Position numbers and translations under genes: made by a program
Shown: piece after piece, positions 1 through 8,114 of the stretch
Numbering within the stretch: the stretch's first letter is position 1
Layout: every line of letters begins with the position of its first letter
Notes under the pieces: model-generated
Seen by the model: the letters and a program-made list of their open reading frames with translations, nothing else
The model's database searches: none
Told to the model about the DNA's origin: nothing
Source: Stenotrophomonas maltophilia D457
GTDB taxonomy: Bacteria; Pseudomonadota; Gammaproteobacteria; Xanthomonadales; Xanthomonadaceae
DNA length: 64,000 nucleotides
Assembly (NCBI RefSeq): GCF_000284595.1
Contig: NC_017671.1
Location: forward strand, 3,939,001 to 4,003,000
Direction: 5' to 3'

Positions 1-50
1 ATGCGTGGATCGTTCGAATGTCGCGCAGCAGATCCACGCCATGCGCGGCT
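1..50. repeat. Edge of a GTAG/SMAG-type palindromic repeat
   Basis: The first 50 bases contain two inverted copies of a short motif (ATGCGTGGATC near base 1 and GATCCACGCCATGCG near base 31). It resembles the repeat block at 1846-2200. It lies just downstream of the SDR gene on the minus strand and is cut by the window edge, so its full extent is unknown. Confidence 0.6.
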
Positions 51-53
51 GCA

Positions 54-827
54 TTATTTGGTGGTGTACCCACCATTGACCAGGATGGTCTGCCCGGTCA
101 TCCACCAGCCATCGGTGACCAGGAAGCGGATCCACGGCACGATGTCGGCGATGTCGGTCAGGCCGGTACGGGTGAACGCCGAGAGCGCGGCCGCGGTCTT
201 GTGGTACGCCTGTGCATCGGCACTCTCGGCCGGGTAGAAGAACGGCGTGTCCATCGGGCCCGGCCCGATCGCAGTCACCGAGATGCCGCGCTCACCGAAC
301 TCCTTTGACGCCGCGCGGGTGAAATGCTCGACCGGCGCCTTGGTGCCGGCATAGCTGGAATAGAACGGCGTGAACGCACCCAGCAGTGAGGTGACCAGGG
401 TGCAGATGCGACCGCCGTCGTTGACCTGGCGGCCGGCCTCCTTGAGGAAGAAGAATGCGGCCTTGGCGTTGACCGCGCTCATCTCGTCGTACTCCGCTTC
501 GCTGATGTCCAGCAGCGGCTTCTTCAATACCTTGCCGACCGTATTGATGGCGATGTCGGGACGGCCGGCTGCGGCCACGGCATCGGCGAACAAGCGCTCC
601 ATCGCTGCCGCCGAGGTCAGGTCGCCCTGCAGGGCCACCGCCTTGCTGCCGGCCGCCTGCACGGCGGCAACGGTTGCTTCTGCATCGGCCTGGGTAGCGG
701 CACTGTTGTAGTGGATGACGATGGCTTTGGCGCCCTGTGCGGCGAAGTCGCGGGCGATCAGGCCGCCCAGGTTCTTGGCACCACCGGCAATCAGCACAGT
801 CTTGCCCTTGAGGGAATGGTCGGTCAT
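54..827 (-). CDS. SDR family NAD(P)-dependent oxidoreductase
   Basis: A 257-residue short-chain dehydrogenase/reductase, probably cytoplasmic; the substrate is not predictable. The N-terminal Rossmann fold has a glycine-rich variant GGAKNLGG near residue 15, the catalytic YxxxK is present as YAGTK near residue 170, and the C-terminus ends with the GQTILVNGG pattern common in FabG-like proteins. The usual NNAG strand-4 motif is altered to NTVG. The ATG at 827 was chosen over an in-frame extension to 944 because the extension would overlap the divergent LysR gene and its promoter region, and the protein from 827 has the normal SDR length. A LysR regulator is divergent 116 bp away, which suggests but does not prove that it controls this gene. 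Confidence 0.88.
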   Translation of the reverse strand: MTDHSLKGKTVLIAGGAKNLGGLIARDFAAQGAKAIVIHYNSAATQADAEATVAAVQAAGSKAVALQGDLTSAAAMERLFADAVAAAGRPDIAINTVGKVLKKPLLDISEAEYDEMSAVNAKAAFFFLKEAGRQVNDGGRICTLVTSLLGAFTPFYSSYAGTKAPVEHFTRAASKEFGERGISVTAIGPGPMDTPFFYPAESADAQAYHKTAAALSAFTRTGLTDIADIVPWIRFLVTDGWWMTGQTILVNGGYTTK

Positions 828-943
828 GGCTTCGGTCTCAGGAGGGGGCTGCCCGGGTGGCAACCCTGCCCTGACGACGATATCGTGCAGAAAATGCGGA
901 TAAAGCCCGCCACATTGACTTAACTTTCCAGGACCAGCGAACA

Positions 944-1849
944 ATGGACCGGATCGATCGCTTCCGCATCTTCACCCGGGTCGTGGAATGCGCCAGCTTC
1001 ACCCGTGCTGCCGACCAGCTCGGCCTGCCCCGCTCGACCGTCTCGGCGGCGATTGCCGAGCTGGAACAGCGGCTTGGCACCCGCCTGCTGCAGCGCTCGA
1101 CCCGACGGGTATCCACCACCCATGACGGCGACGTGTTCCATGCCCGCTGCCTGCGCCTGATCGCGGAGGTTGAAGACGCCGAGTCGCTGTTCCGGCAGGA
1201 CGACGCGCAACCGGCCGGTTTGCTGAAGATCGACGTACCCAGCCGCATCGGCCGTCGCATCATCGCCCCGGCGTTGCCGGATTTCTTCGCGCGCTACCCG
1301 CAGGTGGAACTGGACCTGGGCATGACCGACCGCGCGGTGAACCTGATCGAAGACGGCTGCGATGCCGTGCTGCGGGTCGGCCAGCTGGGCGATTCCAGCC
1401 TGGTGGCGCGCACGCTGGGCCAGCTCGACTTCGTCAACGTGGCCGCGCCGGCCTACCTGCGCGAGCACGGCATGCCGCAGCACCCTGCCGACCTGCAGCA
1501 GCACCGCGCGGTGAACTACGCATCGCCGACCACGGCACGGGTGGAACCGTGGGAATGGCAGGATGGCGGCCAGCTGCGCACGCTGCCGATGCCCGGCTGG
1601 GTACGCGTGAACAGCGCCGAGGCCTCGATCGCGTGCTGCGTGGCGGGATTGGGGCTGTTGCAGATTCCGCGCTACGACGTGCAGGCCGAGCTGCAGTCAG
1701 GCGCATTGGTGGAGGTGATGCCGCAGTACGCGGCGCAGCCGCTGCCGGTGACCCTGCTGCAACCGCATCGGCAACACCGTGCACTGCGCGTGCAGGTGTT
1801 CGTCGAGTGGCTGCTGCCAGTGCTGCGGATCGGCCTGCAGCTGCAGTAG
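944..1849 (+). CDS. LysR family transcriptional regulator
   Basis: A 301-residue LysR-type regulator. Residues 1-60 form a winged helix-turn-helix (FTRAADQLGLPRSTVS), followed by a substrate-binding-like effector domain. It is divergent from the SDR gene at 54-827, the classical arrangement in which a LysR protein controls its neighbour and itself from the shared gap at 828-943. The closest characterised groups are the DmlR/AaeR-like regulators with short effector domains, but the inducer is unknown. The stop codon TAG at 1847-1849 lies inside the GTAG head of the first repeat element downstream. Confidence 0.9.
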   Translation: MDRIDRFRIFTRVVECASFTRAADQLGLPRSTVSAAIAELEQRLGTRLLQRSTRRVSTTHDGDVFHARCLRLIAEVEDAESLFRQDDAQPAGLLKIDVPSRIGRRIIAPALPDFFARYPQVELDLGMTDRAVNLIEDGCDAVLRVGQLGDSSLVARTLGQLDFVNVAAPAYLREHGMPQHPADLQQHRAVNYASPTTARVEPWEWQDGGQLRTLPMPGWVRVNSAEASIACCVAGLGLLQIPRYDVQAELQSGALVEVMPQYAAQPLPVTLLQPHRQHRALRVQVFVEWLLPVLRIGLQLQ

Positions 1850-2200
1850 ATCCACGCCATGCGTGGGTGCTTCTGTAGAGTCGAGCCATGCTCGACTCAT
1901 CCCATCATCGCGCGAAGAGCGAAGAGCAGCCGAGCATGGCTCGGCTCTACAGAAAGCAGATCCCGCGAGCAGATCAGTCCACGCCATGCGTGGATGCATG
2001 CTGCAGTGCCAACCAAGGTTGGCACCTACCAGGGCAACGATCCGCTGCTGTAGATGCACGTCATGCGTGGGTGCTTCTGTAGAGTCGAGCCATGCTCGAC
2101 TCATCCCATCATCGCGCATAGCGCAGCCGAGCATGGCTCGGCTCTACAGAAGGCAGATTCCGCGAGCAGATCCATCCACGCCATGCGTGGATGGGTGCAG
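1846..2200. repeat. Duplicated SMAG/REP repeat block
   Basis: This stretch is filled with palindromic elements that start with GTAG or, inverted, end with CTAC. Elements lie at 1846-1867, 1875-1898, 1928-1950 (inverted), 2007-2029 (inverted), 2050-2072, 2079-2102 and 2125-2147 (inverted). The unit at about 1846-2000 is repeated nearly unchanged at about 2050-2200, which indicates a tandem duplication of a roughly 150 bp composite. GTAG-headed repeats of this kind are known in S. maltophilia as SMAG elements. No gene was found between 1850 and 2217. The block lies between the convergent LysR and smeP 3' ends and may act in termination or mRNA stability. Confidence 0.85.
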
Positions 2201-2217
2201 CCGCAGAACCCGGGGCA

Positions 2218-5200
2218 TTACGCCCCGGATTCGTCCGGCTTCACCCGGAACCACGCCGCGTACAACGCCGGCAGGAACACCAGCGTCAGCACCGTACCCA
2301 CGATCAGACCACCCATGATCGAGATCGCCATCGAGCCATAGAACGCGCTGCGCGACAGCGGAATCATCGCCAGCACGGCCGCCAGCGCGGTCAGCACGAT
2401 CGGGCGGAAGCGGCGCACCGTGGCATCGATGATCGAATGCCAGCGGTCATGCCCGGCATCGATGTCCTGCTGGATCTGGTCGATCAGGATCACCGAGTTG
2501 CGCATGATCATGCCGGCCAGCGCGATCGTGCCCAGCAGCGCGACGAAGCCGAACGGCGCACGGAACAGCAGCAGGAACAGGGTCGCACCGATGATGCCCA
2601 GCGGCGCGGTCACCAGCACCATCGCCGCACGCGAGAAGCTGCGCAGCTGCAGCATCAGCAGCGTCGCCACCACCACCAGGAACAGCGGCATGCCGGCCTT
2701 GATCGAGTTCTGGCCGCGCGCCGAGTCCTCCACGGTGCCGCCGGTCTCCAGCAGGTAGCCGCTGGGCAGCTCGGCACGGATGCCATCCAGCGTGGGCACG
2801 ATCTGGTGCACCACGTCCAGCGCCTGCATGCCATCGCTGATGTCGGCGCGCACGGTCACGGTCGGCAACCGGTTGCGGTGCCAGATGATGCCGTCCTCGA
2901 AGCCGTACTCCATCGTCGCCACCTGCGACAGCGTGATGCTGCCGCCGTTGGCGGTCGGCATCGACAGGCTGGACAGCAGCTCCAGCTGGTTGCGCTCATC
3001 GGCCGGCCCGCGCAGCAGCATCTCGATCTGGCGGTTGCCTTCGCGATACACGCTCACCGACTGGCCGGCCAGCGAACTGGCCAGGAACTGGCTGACCTGG
3101 GCGCTGCTCACGCCCAGCGCGCGGGCACGCTCCTGGTCGATCACCAGCCGCACCACCTTGCTCGGCTCGCTCCAGTCCAGGTTGACGTTCATCACGTGCG
3201 GGTTCTCACGCACCTTGGCCTCGACCTGGCGCGCGATCGCCTGCACCTTCTCGATGTGCTCGCCGGAGATGCGCATCTGCACCGGATAACCGACCGGCGG
3301 GCCGTTCTCCAGGCGGGTCACGCGCATCTGCACGTCCGGGAACTTCGGAATCACCTCGTGCAGCAGCCAGTCACGAGTGCTTTCGCGCGATTTGATGTCC
3401 TTGGCCAGCACCACGAACTGGGCGAAGTTGGTCGCCGGCAGCTGCTGGTCCAGCGGCAGGTAGAAGCGCGGCGAACCGGTACCCACATAGGACACATAGT
3501 TGGCGATGCCCTCGCGGCTGGACAGCAGCTTCTCCAGCTTCTCGGCCTGGGCCTGGGTCGAGCGCAGCGACGCCCCCTCGGCCAGCTCGATGTCCACCAT
3601 CAGTTCCGGCCGGGTCGAGTCCGGGAAGAACTGCTGCGGCACGAAGCGGAACATCATCAGTGAGAACACGAACAGGGCGACGGTCGCGGCGATCACCCAC
3701 CAGCGGCGGCGCAGGCAGGCGTCGAGGAAGCGCCGGAAGCTGCGGTAGAACGGGCGCTGGTAGGGATCGTGGTCGTGCCCATGCTGCGGCGGTGCGATCA
3801 GGTTGGCCAGCGCCGGATAGCGGTCGGCCCACTGCTGGCGCTTGGCCAGCCAACGCGCGGACAGGCTGCCGGGCTTCGGCGGCTGCGGATTGAACAGGTC
3901 CGGCAGCATCTTGTCGCCCAGGTACGGGATGAACAGCACCGCTGCGATCCATGACACCACCAGTGCGATGGTCACCACTTGGAACAGCGAACGGGTGTAT
4001 TCACCGGTGCTCGATGCCGCCGTGGCGATCGGCAGGAAGCCGGCTGCCGTGATCAATGTGCCGGTCAGCATCGGGAACGCGGTCGATTCCCAGGCGAAGC
4101 TGGCCGCGCGCAGGCGATCGAAGCCCTGCTCCATCTTGGTGGCCATCATCTCCACCGCGATGATCGCATCGTCCACCAGCAGGCCCAGCGCCAGCACCAG
4201 TGCGCCCAACGAAATCTTGTGCAGGCCGATGTCGAAGTAATGCATGACGAAGAAGGTCATCGCCAGCACCAGCGGAATGGTCACGCCCACCACCAGGCCG
4301 GTGCGCAGGCCCAGCGAGAAGAAACTGACCAGCAGCACGATCACCACCGCTTCGGTCAGCACCTGCACGAACTCGCCAACCGACTCCTCCACCGACTGCG
4401 GCTGGTCGGACACCTTGCGCAGCTGCATGCCGGCCGGCAGGGTCTTCTGAAGCCGCTCGAACTCGGCGTCGAGGTTGGCGCCCAGCTTGAGGATGTCACC
4501 GCCATCCTTCATCGCCACCGCCAGGCCGATCGCCTCTTCGCCCATGAAGCGCATCTTCGGCGACGCCGGATCGGCGAAGCCACGCTTGACCTCGGCGATG
4601 TCGCCCAGGTGCACGGTGCGGTCGCCAGCACGGATCGGGAACTGGCGGATGGCGTCGATGTCGTTGAACTGGCCCGTCACGCGCAGCTGCACGCGATCGG
4701 TGGCGGTCTCGAAGAAGCTGGCGCCGGTGATCGCATTCTGGTCGGCCAGCGCCTGCTGCACCTGCTGCATCGACACACCCAGCGTTGCCAGCCGGGTGTT
4801 GGACAGTTCGATCCACACCTTCTCGTCCTGCAGGCCGACCAGGTCGATCTTGCCGACATCGGGTACGCGCTGCAGTTCCAGCTGGATGCGGTCGGCGTAG
4901 TCGCGCATCACCGCGTAGTCGAAGCCCTTGCCGGTCAACGCATAGATGTTCCCGTAGGTGTCGCCGAACTCATCGTTGAAGAACGGGCCGACAATCTCGC
5001 GCGGCAGCGTCGCACGGATGTCGCCCACGCGCTTGCGAACCTGGTACCACAGGTCCGGGATCTGCCTGGAACGCAGGCTGTCGCGCGCCATGAAGATGAC
5101 CTGCGATTCGCCGGGGCGCGAATAGGAGCGGATGAACTCGTACTCGCCGGTGTTCATCAGCGCCTTCTCGATCGGCTCGGTCACCTGCCGCGAGACCTGT

Positions 5201-5379
5201 TCGGCGGTGGCGCCCGGCCAAAGCGTGCGCACCACCATCGCCTTGAAGGTGAATGGCGGATCCTCGGACTGGCCCAGATGCTTGTACGACCATGCGCCGA
5301 TCAGCGCGAAGGCAAGCATCGCGAACAGCACCAGCGGGCGGTTGGACAACGCCCACTCGGAAAGATTGAAGCGGCGCAC
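2218..5379 (-). CDS. smeP: SmeP, RND efflux transporter inner-membrane subunit
   Basis: A 1053-residue resistance-nodulation-division pump of the inner membrane, the expected length for the family. A hydrophobic first helix (about residues 15-32) is followed by a large periplasmic porter domain. A helix bundle from about residue 340 contains the proton-relay motif GLLVDDAIIAVE with its two aspartates, and the second half repeats this layout. It starts 4 bp after smeO stops, so the two are co-transcribed. The cluster tolC-pcm-smeRo-smeO-smeP matches the published SmeOP-TolCSm multidrug system of S. maltophilia, in which SmeP is the pump. The subfamily resembles triclosan/HAE1-like RND proteins; substrates cannot be read from the sequence. 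Confidence 0.93.
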   Translation of the reverse strand: MRRFNLSEWALSNRPLVLFAMLAFALIGAWSYKHLGQSEDPPFTFKAMVVRTLWPGATAEQVSRQVTEPIEKALMNTGEYEFIRSYSRPGESQVIFMARDSLRSRQIPDLWYQVRKRVGDIRATLPREIVGPFFNDEFGDTYGNIYALTGKGFDYAVMRDYADRIQLELQRVPDVGKIDLVGLQDEKVWIELSNTRLATLGVSMQQVQQALADQNAITGASFFETATDRVQLRVTGQFNDIDAIRQFPIRAGDRTVHLGDIAEVKRGFADPASPKMRFMGEEAIGLAVAMKDGGDILKLGANLDAEFERLQKTLPAGMQLRKVSDQPQSVEESVGEFVQVLTEAVVIVLLVSFFSLGLRTGLVVGVTIPLVLAMTFFVMHYFDIGLHKISLGALVLALGLLVDDAIIAVEMMATKMEQGFDRLRAASFAWESTAFPMLTGTLITAAGFLPIATAASSTGEYTRSLFQVVTIALVVSWIAAVLFIPYLGDKMLPDLFNPQPPKPGSLSARWLAKRQQWADRYPALANLIAPPQHGHDHDPYQRPFYRSFRRFLDACLRRRWWVIAATVALFVFSLMMFRFVPQQFFPDSTRPELMVDIELAEGASLRSTQAQAEKLEKLLSSREGIANYVSYVGTGSPRFYLPLDQQLPATNFAQFVVLAKDIKSRESTRDWLLHEVIPKFPDVQMRVTRLENGPPVGYPVQMRISGEHIEKVQAIARQVEAKVRENPHVMNVNLDWSEPSKVVRLVIDQERARALGVSSAQVSQFLASSLAGQSVSVYREGNRQIEMLLRGPADERNQLELLSSLSMPTANGGSITLSQVATMEYGFEDGIIWHRNRLPTVTVRADISDGMQALDVVHQIVPTLDGIRAELPSGYLLETGGTVEDSARGQNSIKAGMPLFLVVVATLLMLQLRSFSRAAMVLVTAPLGIIGATLFLLLFRAPFGFVALLGTIALAGMIMRNSVILIDQIQQDIDAGHDRWHSIIDATVRRFRPIVLTALAAVLAMIPLSRSAFYGSMAISIMGGLIVGTVLTLVFLPALYAAWFRVKPDESGA

Positions 5380-5383
5380 CGGC

Positions 5384-6514
5384 TTACTCCTTGGCCTTGG
5401 CGGCAGCGGCCGGCGTGGCCGGCTTCAGCACCGGGCGGTTCTGGCGGTCCACGGCGATCACCGGCTGGCCGGCACGCAACAGGTGTCCGCCGGCAGCGAC
5501 CACCCAGTCACCCGCATTCACGCCGGACAGCACCGGTACCGATTCGCTGCCATAGGCACCGGTGGTGACCGACGCGGCCTTCAGCGTGCTGTTGGCCGGA
5601 TCGACCACCCACACGCTGGCGGCACCGTTGGCACCGCGCTGCAGCGCACCGAGCGGCAGCTGCAGGGTGCCGTGGCGGCCGGCGCTGCTGTAGACGCGCG
5701 CGCTCTGGCCCAGTTCGACATCGGCCAGCGCATCGGCGGGCAGGCTGACCCGGGTTGCATAGGTGCGTGCCTGTGGATCGGCGGCAGCGGCGATCTCGCG
5801 GATCGTGCCTGGCAGGCGCTGGCCAGGACGGTTCCACAGCTCCACCTCGACCGGCTGGCCCACCGCATAGTCGCGGATGGTGGCCTCGGGCAGGTCGATC
5901 AGCACTTCGCGCCCGCCATCGGCGGCCAGGTTGAAGATGGTCTGGCCGGCCGACACCACCTGCCCGGCTTCGGCCTCGCGGCTGGCGATCACGCCATCGG
6001 ACGGCGCGCGCAGCTGTGCGTAGTCGGCCTGGTTGCGCAGCACATCGAGGTTGGCGCGGGCGGCGTTGGCCTGGCCCTGCGCGGCCTTGAAGGCGGCGGA
6101 CTGCTGGTCCAGCTGCGAGCGGCTGACCAGCTGCTGGTCGGCCAGCACCTGGTAGCGCTTGAGGTCATCACGGGCACGCACCAGATCGGCTTCGGCCGCA
6201 GCAAGCTGCGCCTGCGAGGCGCGGGCCTGCAGCGCGAAGTCGGCCACGTCCAGCTCGGCCAGCACGTCGCCCTTCTTCACCCGTTGCCCGGCATCGACGT
6301 GGCGCTTGACCAGGTTGCCGCCAACGCGGAACGACAGTGGACTTTCCTGCCGCGCACGCACCGTGCCCGGGAACGCCGCCGGCGCCTGCCCGGCCTGCTC
6401 GCCAGGGTGAACCACCAGCACCGGAACGGCCGCCTGGGGCGCCCGTTCCTGTCCCGAACAGGCTGCCAGCGCAGCCATCCACACCATACCGCCCATCCAG
6501 CGCACGATCTTCAT
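5384..6514 (-). CDS. smeO: SmeO, periplasmic adaptor (membrane fusion) lipoprotein of the RND pump
   Basis: A 376-residue HlyD/AcrA-type adaptor. Residues 1-19 form a lipoprotein signal with lipobox LAAC, so Cys19 is the likely lipidated residue. A split biotinyl-lipoyl domain (FRVGGNLVKRHVDAGQRVKKGDVLAELD, quoted only as its GQRVKKGD core) flanks a long alpha-helical hairpin at about residues 95-170, followed by beta-barrel and membrane-proximal domains. It links the pump SmeP to the outer-membrane channel TolC. It is the first gene of the smeO-smeP operon, divergent from the TetR gene smeRo, and a palindrome in the shared promoter is the likely operator. Confidence 0.93.
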   Translation of the reverse strand: MKIVRWMGGMVWMAALAACSGQERAPQAAVPVLVVHPGEQAGQAPAAFPGTVRARQESPLSFRVGGNLVKRHVDAGQRVKKGDVLAELDVADFALQARASQAQLAAAEADLVRARDDLKRYQVLADQQLVSRSQLDQQSAAFKAAQGQANAARANLDVLRNQADYAQLRAPSDGVIASREAEAGQVVSAGQTIFNLAADGGREVLIDLPEATIRDYAVGQPVEVELWNRPGQRLPGTIREIAAAADPQARTYATRVSLPADALADVELGQSARVYSSAGRHGTLQLPLGALQRGANGAASVWVVDPANSTLKAASVTTGAYGSESVPVLSGVNAGDWVVAAGGHLLRAGQPVIAVDRQNRPVLKPATPAAAAKAKE

Positions 6515-6577
6515 CGGTCAACGTCCTGAAAACGCAGGGTTGCAACTAAGGGGGGAGCCGCGACTGCCGGCCCTATT

Positions 6578-6599
6578 TAATAAACCGGCCGGTATAGTA
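6578..6599. promoter_or_regulatory. Candidate SmeRo operator in the smeO/smeRo divergent promoter
   Basis: The 119 bp gap between smeO and smeRo contains a perfect 10-bp core palindrome ACCGGCCGGT at 6584-6593, flanked by AT-rich and partly symmetrical arms. This is typical of TetR-family operators, which usually lie between the regulator and its target. SmeRo is reported to repress smeOP and tolC; binding to this site is my inference. Confidence 0.55.
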
Positions 6600-6633
6600 T
6601 AAATATCGAACCGCTTGGTCTAGTATTGTCGTG

Positions 6634-7314
6634 ATGAGTTCTCACACTTCCCGCAAGCCGTCGGCCAAGCCCGCTGCCAAGGCCGCCGGACCCGGGCGCC
6701 CCAAGGACCTCGGCAAGCGCGCGGCGATCCTTGAAACAGCCAAGACACTGTTCATCGAACAGGGCTATACCGGCGTGAGCATGGACACCATCGCCGCTCA
6801 GGCCGGCGTCTCGAAACTGACTGTGTACAGCCACTTCGGCGACAAGGAGACCCTGTTCTCCGAGGCCGTGCAGTCGAAGTGCATTGAAATGCTGCCCGAT
6901 GCCCTGTTCGTGGCCGACGCGGACGGCCCGCTGCGCGACCAGCTGATCGGCATCGGTCTGGCCTTCTTCGAACTGATCACGTCCGATGCGGCGATCTCGA
7001 TCCAGCGCATGATGATGGCGCCGGAGACCGACGAACGCCTGCGCGAGCTGTTCTGGAAGGCAGGACCGGAACGTACCTGCGAGGCCCTGGCTGACTTCCT
7101 GCGGGCACGCGCCGAGCGCGGCGAGCTGGAAATCACCGACTATTCGCTGGCTGGCGAGCAGTTCCTGACCCTGGTCAAGGGCGAAGTGCACATGCATATG
7201 ATGTGCGGCATGCCACTGTCACCGGTGGAATGCGACCCTCTTGCCCACGTGACTGCCAGCATCGACTTCTTCCTGCGCGCCTATGCGCCGCGAGGGGCCG
7301 GGACGTCTGAATAA
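6634..7314 (+). CDS. smeRo: SmeRo, TetR family repressor of the SmeOP-TolC system
   Basis: A 226-residue TetR-type regulator. A basic, proline/alanine-rich N-terminal tail of about 25 residues precedes the helix-turn-helix (AILETAKTLFIEQGYTGVS, then IAAQAGVSKLTVYSHFGDKE). The ligand-binding C-terminal domain resembles the TetR_C_7/AefR-like type. The ATG at 6634 was chosen over the overlapping in-frame GTG at 6631. It is divergent from smeO and upstream of pcm-tolC. In the published description of this cluster SmeRo represses both the smeOP and tolC operons. The gap to pcm (7315-7450, 136 bp) is large enough to hold a separate promoter. Confidence 0.9.
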   Translation: MSSHTSRKPSAKPAAKAAGPGRPKDLGKRAAILETAKTLFIEQGYTGVSMDTIAAQAGVSKLTVYSHFGDKETLFSEAVQSKCIEMLPDALFVADADGPLRDQLIGIGLAFFELITSDAAISIQRMMMAPETDERLRELFWKAGPERTCEALADFLRARAERGELEITDYSLAGEQFLTLVKGEVHMHMMCGMPLSPVECDPLAHVTASIDFFLRAYAPRGAGTSE

Positions 7315-7450
7315 CCAAAACTGAACGAACCGGAGGTCGCGATGACTTCCGGCACTGCGACCCCGGCCACCCGGCAGCTGATGCTCTGGGCGCGCCGCCG
7401 GCCTCCGGCACCGGTAAAATGGCCGGCCCACTGCGCTGGATTTGAACCTC

Positions 7451-8098
7451 ATGACGATTGATTACGCCCACGCCCGCGAACTGATGGTGGAACAGCAGAT
7501 CCGTCCCTGGGACGTGCTGGACATCAAGGTGCTCGACGTCCTGGCCCGCCTGCCGCGCGAGGCTTTTGTCGCCGATGCACACCGGGCACTGGCCTACGCC
7601 GATGTCGAACTGCCGATCGGCCATGGCCAGAAGATGATGAAGCCGGTCATCGAGGGCCGTACCCTGCAGGCGCTGGACCTGCAGCCGGGTGACGAAGTGC
7701 TGGAAATCGGCACCGGCAGCGGCTTCCTGTCGGCCTGCATCGGCGCGCTGGCGCGCGACGTGCTGAGCCTGGAAATCGACCCGGAGCTGGCCGCCGCCGC
7801 GCGCGCTCGCCTGGACGCGTCCGGCCTGGGCACCAACGTCCGCGTGGAAGTGGCCGACGCCCTGTCCTGGCAGACCGAACGCCGCTTTGACGTGATCTGT
7901 GTCACTGGTGCGGTCGACGTGGTGCCGTCACAGTTCGCCTCGTGGCTGCGTCCGGGTGGTCGCCTGTTCGTGATCCACGGCCGCTCGCCGGCGATGGAGG
8001 CCCTGCTGGTCAAGGCCGACGGCAGCAGCGAGTCCCTGTTCGAGACCGATATCGATTACCTGCGTGGTGCCGCCCCGGCCCCCCAGTTCCACCTCTGA
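7451..8098 (+). CDS. pcm: Protein-L-isoaspartate O-methyltransferase family protein
   Basis: A 215-residue S-adenosylmethionine-dependent methyltransferase of the Pcm family, which repairs isoaspartyl residues in damaged proteins. SAM-binding motif I is seen as VLEIGTGSGFLSA around residues 82-94. The conserved region before it (GHGQKMMKPVIEGRTLQAL) resembles the PCMT substrate loop GQTISQP but lacks the usual TISQP residues, so true isoaspartyl activity is not certain. The ATG at 7451 is preferred over a TTG at 7442. It ends 16 bp before tolC and is co-transcribed with it in the known cluster; no functional link to efflux is obvious. Confidence 0.85.
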   Translation: MTIDYAHARELMVEQQIRPWDVLDIKVLDVLARLPREAFVADAHRALAYADVELPIGHGQKMMKPVIEGRTLQALDLQPGDEVLEIGTGSGFLSACIGALARDVLSLEIDPELAAAARARLDASGLGTNVRVEVADALSWQTERRFDVICVTGAVDVVPSQFASWLRPGGRLFVIHGRSPAMEALLVKADGSSESLFETDIDYLRGAAPAPQFHL

Positions 8099-8114
8099 GT
8101 CCAAGGAAGCCGCA

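Noticed and set aside
2191-3663. 490-codon open frame on the plus strand opposite smeP
   Set aside because: Its translation is dominated by His, Gln, Arg and Asp, typical of an antisense frame in GC-rich DNA, and it lies wholly within the clear smeP gene.
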